From assembly GCA_900552105.1 (NCBI GenBank), contig URYH01000013.1:1-41720 (forward strand): DNA of 41,720 nucleotides, written 5' to 3'. Of this stretch, positions 32,901 to 38,850 are shown piece after piece. The DNA is from an uncultured Eubacteriales bacterium. Its GTDB lineage: Bacteria; Bacillota; Clostridia; Christensenellales; UBA1242. The stretch's first letter is position 1. Each line of letters opens with the position of its first letter. A program made the translations under genes and the position numbers. Below the pieces are notes generated by a model that was given only the letters and a program-made list of their open reading frames with translations, made no database searches and was not told the origin of the DNA.

Positions 32901-35900
32901 TGTGTAGAGAATGTCGTCTGAAAATTCAACAACATTGCTGCTTGGGTTCAGTTTGTTTATGTTGATTGAATTGAAATGACAAAGTGCAAATGCTTCACCA
33001 TTCAATGTGGTTAAATTATATGGGAATGAGAATTGCCCCACAATTCCAGTGTTTCCTGCAAACGCACGTTTTCCTATTGTTGTGACGGTCGAAGGCATTG
33101 TGATAATTCCACTTAATAGGCTATTGCCTATGATTTTTGACGAATCATCATTCACACGAGAAAAACCATAGTCTGCGATGCTTTCAACAACAATACCGTT
33201 CACCTTTTTCGGTATGACTAGATTTGAAATAGTCTTATCTTTATTGCCAAGTGATATAATTCCTTTATCAGTAATATTGAATGTCTGTTCTGTAGGTTTG
33301 AGATAAATTGCATAAAGAACGTTGACTCCATCAAGATCAACAACTGAATATTTCACACCAACATCAAATCGTTTTCCAGTTTGATTGATTTCAGTGTCCA
33401 ATTTGTTTGTTGAATAGAAATAAAAGTCTTTATCGCCCTTTTTGTAATCATCTTCATTCTCGCCACTGCGAACATTGATTGTGAATGTTGTTTTGTTGTC
33501 GCCTTCGTTAGCAATGTGATTTGCTAAACCATCATTTGGATCCAAAATAACAAGTGGCGAATCAAATGTTATGATGATGTTTGCATCTTGAGTTATTGAA
33601 GCAACTTCTCCTGGTGAAACCGGATATGTTTTCTCTCCAATATTGCCATCTCCTTCCAAAACCAATGTATTATTGATGGTAAGAGAAACGAATTTCTTGT
33701 TTGGACTTGGTTTCATCAAAATTGAATATGTGGTTCCTTGAACAACATTAAAGGTTTTGGTTTTTAAAGATGGAATAAATTGATCTTCTTTTCCCTCAAA
33801 TTTTATTATAGCGCTTCCTGCATCGCCACAATAAACAACGACTTGACAAACTTGTTTCCATTCTTTTGATTTATAAACTGCAAGCGGATTTGATGTGTTT
33901 TGATAGAAGAGTGTTGCATCTTCTGCAAAGCCTCTGTCAGTTGATGTTCCATCAAACTTTGCTTTAAAATTTGCAAGTTGAATGCCAGATTGAATATAAA
34001 CTTGAAGCGCACTTGTTGTTCCGTTAAAAGCTGAAGCGGCAACATCAAGATTTGACATATCTGTGTGTTTGAAAGTAATTTTTGTAATACCTGCGCACAA
34101 ATCAAACGCCTGTGTTCCAATTGATTTGAGAGTTGCAGGGAACTCAAGATTAGAAAGTGATGCGCATCCAAAGAACGCATACATTACGATATCTTCAAGC
34201 GAAGATCCAAATGTTAAATTTGTTAGACGTGAACAGTTGTTGAATGCCCAAAACCCAATAGTTTTTACAGTTGATGGCAAATAAACCCTGTAAAGATTTG
34301 AACATTTGTCGAATGTTTGAGTTTGAATTTCTGTTATTTTTGTGTTTGATAAGCCTTCAACTGATGTCAAATTTTCACAATTAGCAAAAGCACTTGTGCC
34401 AATTTCTGTTAATGTTGCAGGAAGATATAATTTTGTTATTTTTGTGGAATTAAAAGCACTAGACCCAATTGTTGTAAGATATTGAGGCACTACAAAACTT
34501 GTGAGCCCACTATTTTGGAAACAATCATTAGGAATTTGAGTGATTGAATTTGAGAATTCTGCCGATGTGAGATTTGAGCAATTTGCAAAAGCACTTGTGC
34601 CAATATATTCCAAATTTGGCAAACGCACACTTGATGTTTTGGTGCCAACAAATGCATTTGTTCCAATGTGTTTTATTGTCATTGGGACAACAATGTTGGC
34701 AAGTTTTTTGCCATTTGCATTATTGAAACAATTCGAACCAATATATGTGTATCCGCTCAACAGCTCCAAACTAACACTATCTCCACTTTGGAATTTTTGA
34801 TTTGCCACCTCATTTGTCTTTAATGAAACAATACCTTCAATTTCGTGAAAATTGCCATTATAATCAACAATGACTGATGGTGCAACAATAGTCAAATTTC
34901 CAGCCTCAATGCTTGTTGGAGTAAATTTGGTTAAATATTTTTTACCTATTTCAGTTCCGTTGTATTCTTCTGTTTTTGTCTCAACTGTTGATATTGTCGT
35001 TTTGTTTCCGTTTGAATCGGTGGAAGTTGTATATCTTTTGATTTGAGCATCCGAAACAACTTCAATCCATTCCCAATCAACTTGACTTGCCTTGCCTGGA
35101 ATTGTTGTATAAACAGCCTTTGGTCCAATTCCATCAGGTGCTGAAGAACGGTCTGTTCCAACAAGATATGGTTCTCCTTCAATATACCATTTTGAAGTTG
35201 AGCCAATTTTGTTGAGATTTGAAATAATTTCGGACAAATCATTTGTCAATTCAAACTTTTCAAGATTTTGACAATTTTGAAGCGCATCTTCTGCAAGTGT
35301 AGTTAATGTATCAGGGAACACCAAATTCTTGAATGGGTTTCCATAAAATGCTTGCGATCCAATTGTTTCAACTCCGTTTGGAATAACAATTTCAGATATT
35401 GCACAATTTTTGAATACGGATGAAAGAATGAAAAAATTTGATCCAGCAAGCGTCAAAGTCACTGAATTTAAACTTGAACAATCAATGAACGCACAATCTT
35501 CTATGCCATTTTTTATTGATGTTGCCGTAAACGATTTCAATTTTTTTGAATAGGCAAAACAATATTCTGGCACTTGGTTTTCAATTTTCCATTCAATTGT
35601 CAAGAGATTGTCAGAACTTGAAAAAGCATACGACATAACCTCAGCCACTTGCGGCATTTGAATGGTTAAACTGCTAAAATTATTTCCTGCAAATGAATAT
35701 TCTCCAATCAGCACTTTTGAACAATCGTCCAACAAAAGATCTGTAAATGCGCAGCAATAAAATGCATATCGTCCAATGGTTTTTAGTGTTGAAGGGAATT
35801 TATTAACGATTTGGTCTCCGTTTTTGTATGATACTCCAGCAAGACTTGAACAATTTCGAAACTGTCCTTCTGGGATTTCTGTCAATCTATTTGGTAAAAT

Positions 35901-38639
35901 TGCTGTTGAAAGCGAAACACAACCTTGAAATATTTGTCCCAAGAAAGATGTTTGCTCTGAAAAATCAATTTCAACAAGGTCAAGACAATTTTCAAAAACA
36001 TCACTTAAAAATTTATCTTCTGAATCACTCCAAATATCTGTCACCTTGCCCATGCTTGTTATGCTGCTTTGCGCTTTGAAGCGTTTTAATCCAGACGATT
36101 TGAAAGCTGCAGAGCCAATTGATTGTAGTTTTTTATTCATTTTTATCTCTTGAACGCTTGAACTTTCAAAAACATTTGACCCAATTGATGTGCAAGAATA
36201 AGGAATTGTGAAGCTTGTTAATGATGTGGTGTTGGAAAATGCCATTTGGTTTATCACACTCAAACTTGCTGGAACTGACACGCCAGTTAATGCCTTGCAA
36301 CCACTAAACGCATAGTAATCAAGAGAGTTTACACCTGCAGGCAATGTGCAATAAACGAGAGTATAATCTTGTTGTGATGTTGAAAATATGACTGCCAAAA
36401 GCACTGATAGGAGTGCTGCAAAACCCTCTTGATTATTAGCTTCTTGCATTGCCTCGTTAAAACCAATTCTCTGAATGTTTTTTGTTCCTTTTGGGAAAAC
36501 CATATATTGAGAATAAACAGAAAGGTCTTGAGTTGGCTCAAGATAAATTGCATAAAGAGTTGTTGTTTTATCTAAGTCAGGAATGTCATATTCATAACCC
36601 AAATCATAACGATCTCCGAGTTGACCTCTTTCATTGTCAAGTGGACGAGTGCTGTAATAATAGAATTCTTTTCCACCAGGACCTTTTGGTTCAACATTTG
36701 AAAGGGTGAATTTTGTGCCATCAAGCGAATAAGAAACGCTTGGTTGACTGCCTGAGCCACCGTTTATATCCAATCGAATAAACGACTGCTTGAATGAAAC
36801 AACAATTGTATGAGATTCTTTGATATTTTCAAACAAATAGGTTTGTTTGTCACCTTCAGTGACAGTGACCGCAACCTCTGCTCCATCAACATATATTTTA
36901 TCAATGGTTTTTTGTGGGTCTGGCGCAATGACAAATGAAGCAGTTGCACCATATTCATATGGAAGAGTCCCGTTTGGCGAAATTGTCCCACCATCACCAG
37001 AAACAGAAGCTGTTATTGTAAGTTGAATTTTCGAGAATGTTGCACGAACTTCGTGGTCTTCTGTGACGTGTTCAAAAGCAACGTTTTGAGCAACTCCGCC
37101 TTTCGCAACTTTTGAATCGTCAACTTTTACGCCATCAATATGTATTGATGCGATTTCATAACCCTCGTTTGGAACGATTGAAACTGACGCGAAAGAATCA
37201 TACTCAACTTCAAGTTCGGTTGGACGAATTGACCCATTTGAACCTGCAACTGTTGTGATTTTGAGAACACTTGTCACAAATTTAACCGAAAGAATATGAT
37301 CAGAATTAATGTCAGAAATTGTGAATCTTTGTGCATTTCCACTTGATGCTGTCACTGGCATATCAACTCCATCGAGAGTGATTGACCAAATGCGGTGACC
37401 GTTGTCAGGTGTTATGGTAAACACTTTTGAACTGCCATAAATTGCAGTTGTTGTTCCAGGTTCAACCGTCCCATTTCCAACAGTAATGACGATAATTTCG
37501 TATGTAACTGGTTCGAATATTGCCTCAATTTGTGTGTCCGCAACAACATTTTCAAGCACATAATCAAACATATCTATTTTTGAACCCGAAAAATCATAAA
37601 TGACAACGCCATCTCTTTTGATTTGTTGGATTGCATGTCCACTATCTGCAACAACACGGAAAGTTTTTCCTGTTCCCCAATCAATTGTTGTGCTCCCTGG
37701 TGTGATTTGTCCCCCATTGCCATATGTCACATCAATTTTTACTTGGTCGTGAACATAAACTGGCCAAACTTCCATATTTTGAGAAATGTTTGAGAAAATT
37801 CTCGCTTCATCTGCTTCACGAATCTTGAGACCGTCACCATCTTCTGTTGTGCTCCAATATGCAAATGTTGTGTGGTCTGCAGCTTTTTCTTTTTCAATTT
37901 CTGGAACAATTGCATTTGAGCCATAAGCAATATTTGCTTGTTCGCTGAGAATTGTTCCGTCTGCTTCATGGAATTTCACTGTATATGTGTTGCTTGGAAT
38001 TTCTGTCAAAAAATATTGATTGAGTTCAAAAATTGATGAATCTTCAAGGTTCCTTCCTTGAATTGCTTCAATTTCAATCGTCATTGTCACTTGATCGGCA
38101 GATGTAAAATGTTTTCCAACAATCGCATCACGAGGAAGCAACATGTTATCTTTTTGAACAAAAGTGAATATTTGCCCTGCTTGACTTCTCTCAATTGTTT
38201 TTGGAATTCCCGTTTCATCACAAAGATAATAAAACTCCCCAAATTGTTGCCATGAATAACCAATGTTTGATCCAAGTTTGTAGTCTTGGAATTTGATCAT
38301 ATCTTTTGCAACCTCTGCCCCACTTGTGCATGTAAACTTGAGTGCACAACGAACATAAACTTCTGATGACTTTTCTGTTATGTTAAAAGTGATATCTCTG
38401 TCCAAAAGATATTGATCAGCAAGTGCAAGGTTGACCACTGTTGACATTGAATATTTTGTGTTGTTCTCAATTTGAACAGCAGCAGTGTCAACATCATTTT
38501 CCATTGAATCTTGGTCGCGAAACCACGCATTTGAAATAAACCAAGCGCTTGCACAGAACAAAGAAATAAAAAAGGAGAAGATGGCAAGAATCGCCCATCT
38601 ATTGTTTCGTTTTTTTGTCAAAGTTTTATAACTTGCCAA
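26907..38639 (-). CDS. Giant BspA/InlB-type surface protein (3910 residues)
   Basis: Starts with TTG at 38639 after AAGGGGGAG; no ATG occurs before the signal anchor. Residues 1-40 are a basic start plus one hydrophobic segment ending SAWFISNAWF. Residues about 40-213 form a beta-rich domain reminiscent of SipW-type (TasA/camelysin-like) secreted proteins. One InlB-like repeat (214-295, FAYWST) and four divergent InlB repeats (296-615, ending in patterns like VRATF and IVVSF) follow. Then come four blocks of BspA-type leucine-rich repeats (about 700-1600, 1790-2060, 2405-2650, 3010-3700; around fifty units of the IGSNAF-x-NCSSL type), each introduced by an FYYYST module. Non-LRR beta domains separate the blocks. 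There is no LPXTG, choline-binding or SLH anchor; the N-terminal segment seems the only tether. Likely an adhesin. Confidence 0.9.
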   Translation of the reverse strand: MASYKTLTKKRNNRWAILAIFSFFISLFCASAWFISNAWFRDQDSMENDVDTAAVQIENNTKYSMSTVVNLALADQYLLDRDITFNITEKSSEVYVRCALKFTCTSGAEVAKDMIKFQDYKLGSNIGYSWQQFGEFYYLCDETGIPKTIERSQAGQIFTFVQKDNMLLPRDAIVGKHFTSADQVTMTIEIEAIQGRNLEDSSIFELNQYFLTEIPSNTYTVKFHEADGTILSEQANIAYGSNAIVPEIEKEKAADHTTFAYWSTTEDGDGLKIREADEARIFSNISQNMEVWPVYVHDQVKIDVTYGNGGQITPGSTTIDWGTGKTFRVVADSGHAIQQIKRDGVVIYDFSGSKIDMFDYVLENVVADTQIEAIFEPVTYEIIVITVGNGTVEPGTTTAIYGSSKVFTITPDNGHRIWSITLDGVDMPVTASSGNAQRFTISDINSDHILSVKFVTSVLKITTVAGSNGSIRPTELEVEYDSFASVSIVPNEGYEIASIHIDGVKVDDSKVAKGGVAQNVAFEHVTEDHEVRATFSKIQLTITASVSGDGGTISPNGTLPYEYGATASFVIAPDPQKTIDKIYVDGAEVAVTVTEGDKQTYLFENIKESHTIVVSFKQSFIRLDINGGSGSQPSVSYSLDGTKFTLSNVEPKGPGGKEFYYYSTRPLDNERGQLGDRYDLGYEYDIPDLDKTTTLYAIYLEPTQDLSVYSQYMVFPKGTKNIQRIGFNEAMQEANNQEGFAALLSVLLAVIFSTSQQDYTLVYCTLPAGVNSLDYYAFSGCKALTGVSVPASLSVINQMAFSNTTSLTSFTIPYSCTSIGSNVFESSSVQEIKMNKKLQSIGSAAFKSSGLKRFKAQSSITSMGKVTDIWSDSEDKFLSDVFENCLDLVEIDFSEQTSFLGQIFQGCVSLSTAILPNRLTEIPEGQFRNCSSLAGVSYKNGDQIVNKFPSTLKTIGRYAFYCCAFTDLLLDDCSKVLIGEYSFAGNNFSSLTIQMPQVAEVMSYAFSSSDNLLTIEWKIENQVPEYCFAYSKKLKSFTATSIKNGIEDCAFIDCSSLNSVTLTLAGSNFFILSSVFKNCAISEIVIPNGVETIGSQAFYGNPFKNLVFPDTLTTLAEDALQNCQNLEKFELTNDLSEIISNLNKIGSTSKWYIEGEPYLVGTDRSSAPDGIGPKAVYTTIPGKASQVDWEWIEVVSDAQIKRYTTSTDSNGNKTTISTVETKTEEYNGTEIGKKYLTKFTPTSIEAGNLTIVAPSVIVDYNGNFHEIEGIVSLKTNEVANQKFQSGDSVSLELLSGYTYIGSNCFNNANGKKLANIVVPMTIKHIGTNAFVGTKTSSVRLPNLEYIGTSAFANCSNLTSAEFSNSITQIPNDCFQNSGLTSFVVPQYLTTIGSSAFNSTKITKLYLPATLTEIGTSAFANCENLTSVEGLSNTKITEIQTQTFDKCSNLYRVYLPSTVKTIGFWAFNNCSRLTNLTFGSSLEDIVMYAFFGCASLSNLEFPATLKSIGTQAFDLCAGITKITFKHTDMSNLDVAASAFNGTTSALQVYIQSGIQLANFKAKFDGTSTDRGFAEDATLFYQNTSNPLAVYKSKEWKQVCQVVVYCGDAGSAIIKFEGKEDQFIPSLKTKTFNVVQGTTYSILMKPSPNKKFVSLTINNTLVLEGDGNIGEKTYPVSPGEVASITQDANIIITFDSPLVILDPNDGLANHIANEGDNKTTFTINVRSGENEDDYKKGDKDFYFYSTNKLDTEINQTGKRFDVGVKYSVVDLDGVNVLYAIYLKPTEQTFNITDKGIISLGNKDKTISNLVIPKKVNGIVVESIADYGFSRVNDDSSKIIGNSLLSGIITMPSTVTTIGKRAFAGNTGIVGQFSFPYNLTTLNGEAFALCHFNSININKLNPSSNVVEFSDDILYTKSADKPKIIYQFALGSNKKDINNVNANYIASYAFADSGIQTFDDSGVVVSYGKYAFADCKNLNQFVFKLNAASVTCAEKMFDGTTKSLKVYVPSGQVVNYLNKWGGRYNSNTTDKLGFQNGAFVYEGNPTLVEIPYAQISNSIWYQIFKVIATFGEGEIGGEAITIINKSESQSGATYTNSFENYKDAFGAGTTYKDYFREDWALDVVVTFKSDQGYILNTLTYSVNGGSTENEITLLADKFTVSTYTHNIDKFKRNGDWHIKAYFKTRNQNISIYLDSGIDKTSTGLSNPTSATFNGKSYELYAASVLFNRSFTLSRILPKSSYAIVSYRYAKATDDDGNKIENANLEWKYESVKSTNIGTNSRFNSTNIKTWSNIKNDYVIVIDTVYAPVILRLSGLYTPLGMKYDDITKQYEKIGGASLIQNNFSTFTIPEYYDKEKQAEAELYYFLNNSQRLDTGFEYAAGLLNEGPTGYYILEGQFFTPIDSSKYDTTKKGEFQLKSSVSSGAIPKEIGGVATTTILSNLRADASLYSGTTIILPKTVTTIKTGAFAMSQANGPIYFPTKLTNMEEGSLTTTKEAKFNQTRLSSITYSFAISNDKNYITISNGKTLVCANSNIAVSSIPSGITKLGAYVFAGRSDISEYSDDGLSINVYGKYVFNNCQITAMTFTKASSSVTFDGKLFNSTNKISVYVADEGYMETLKDRGFWSYTQTQALGSNPYSSMYVKKTTVTGDLYQNPAVTDNYVSLYAIYKDNNWIRVYFYTHTSGSTYSFISTNKYDFVDNGQTFAANGRLQYTIKITTTRPTTIRRIDYFEYITQSSLATTPYSSYQGNLTEAIQSQNFDGTLGKSTHIAIETSAVEYSIIVNFKGNQNFGSNLLENLDMTDVFSIEVDANDKQLNASQISKEQNKYIISGAPYGAMLTITLTNKFTNSIFSIYSHSGQNKEFGYDYVGVKNQFVFDAFEVTGGKTISAFVAVMPISLNINGGTGDIPRYTTAISGGTYTFNISSAESLTNGNAEFYYFSDDKDKLDFTDTRYDTSNTYSRPIDEIKSSSATRLKLYARYAEYDSAAWEAGTKEFKKWGITGYKTTIFGTQIPVFGWITYSEKDLGYYVYNGSGASGALLSSTGAKSANFLVVPKIINHSYVRGLATDALKNLAPSSVKYILLPGGGFNVEFDISLNKNCIIERIQLPSDIESLSPSTNFTQLTSLLEFKLNFSSQSNYKVYGGALYNASKTTLYAHPMKLTMSDSTISSTISVIEDYACYNCKLGSITLDFSGLSEVGDYAFYMSTSVRGIQSHTVYTVGAYAFYSCSNLEFAKNLGTVYDSDYPDYKSNSFANCTNLKLATFNSKCSYVGKRAFSGCSSLQTVENVNDLKQYAFADCRGLNSVSFNPLCTSIDGYAFQNCTSLPYVEINSEADLRIQSFAFAGTTILSEVKILAKTLVLRENCFVEKNKTSNIKILTLITTDAQTLDLSVTNGTSSALNGCGSLYRIQIQGLKDKSLSISSFSDATWHHWTDGYHLGTLTQDIKTINQDGYYTTDSHDFFDWILENIDYDYSTQTIVVNNGTHRIIGYRGNLTSVVVPNYLSYGTNKFRSEQVVRLTEDGLISGISNLEIVDFGLMLTIGDENATYSLFGKSNSTVKTIKFNNAVINKNAFKYCTALTTASGADTITKIGNAAFQKTALTSISITKATEIGEWAFADCSKLSSVTLSESLTTIPNYCFINAGLIKITIPARITSIGSQAFNNCSKMSTIEFKPTTPPSIGSNAFAGTSSGLLIKLSVNLQTYTNCLGTFNRYDIDIQPYINQLNGKGFSAGAKVFVNNQSSQISTCNASGVFTLTYKIVIISNYYSFTRQFGMQPSEILGVKSTGSSIDTANDSTMKQLFSYRISGSGSGAGGATYIRSGTTHATTYLCDAYTNSKATINVTGQGNEQGKTSFKLYTYNQIGNISAQNPNTGEFRIATTGSPSLDQTVGNGYVYTFSNLKNHYVIDVGGAT
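29690..29975 (-). repeat. FYYYST module 4 of the giant protein
   Basis: Residues about 2889-2983: LNINGGTGDIPRY, then EFYYFSDDKDKLD, DTRYDTSNTY and LKLYARYAEY. It precedes LRR block 4. Confidence 0.65.
31440..31735 (-). repeat. FYYYST module 3 of the giant protein (most diverged)
   Basis: Residues about 2302-2400: RLSGLYTPLGM, then ELYYFLNNSQRLDTGFEY and YYILEGQFFTP. It precedes LRR block 3; the NGG and LYAIY parts have decayed. Confidence 0.5.
33285..33560 (-). repeat. FYYYST module 2 of the giant protein
   Basis: Residues about 1694-1785: ILDPNDGLANH, then DFYFYSTNKLD, GKRFDVGVKY and VLYAIYLKP. It precedes LRR block 2. Confidence 0.7.
36540..36795 (-). repeat. FYYYST module 1 of the giant protein
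   Basis: Residues about 616-700: LDINGGSGSQPS, then EFYYYSTRPLD, GDRYDLGYEY and TTTLYAIYLEP. It replaces the GYTFAGW core of a normal InlB B-repeat and leads into LRR block 1. Confidence 0.7.
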
Positions 38640-38678
38640 AACTCCCCCTTTTTAGTTTGTTCAAACTTTTTCAGTATT

Positions 38679-38707
38679 ATTTTATTATATAAATATAATA
38701 AAGGCAA
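38679..38707 (-). promoter_or_regulatory. Promoter of the giant surface-protein gene
   Basis: Minus strand TTGCCT (38707-38702), 17 bases, TAAAAT (38684-38679). It is embedded in long A and T tracts that may act as an UP element. The leader would be about 33 bases. Confidence 0.6.
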
Positions 38708-38795
38708 TAATTTAAAAAATTTTTTTAAAAAAAATAAAAAAATCATATCAAATTTCACATTGATTTCACTTAGTCAACCAATTTTGCTGAAGCAT

Positions 38796-38823
38796 AAAAA
38801 AACAAGAGCAAAATTGCCCCTGT
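38796..38823 (-). terminator. Intrinsic terminator of the InlB-repeat gene
   Basis: Minus-strand ACAGGGGCAA pairs with TTGCTCTTGT (ten pairs, two of them G-U), then a run of about six U. It is 27 bases after the stop of the gene at 38851. Confidence 0.8.
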
Positions 38824-38850
38824 TTTTTTGTTAAATGTCTAATTCAATCA

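Larger units (their letters stand above)
38640..38850. other. Region between the two surface-protein genes
   Basis: 211 bases, almost pure A+T. It holds the giant-gene promoter, a perfect dyad AGTTTG-TT-CAAACT just after it, and the terminator of the upstream gene. No coding frame was seen. Confidence 0.7.

Noticed and set aside
29690..36795. CRISPR-like array suggested by regularly spaced similar segments
   Set aside because: The similarity is between protein-coding LRR units in one continuous frame, not identical DNA repeats with unique spacers.
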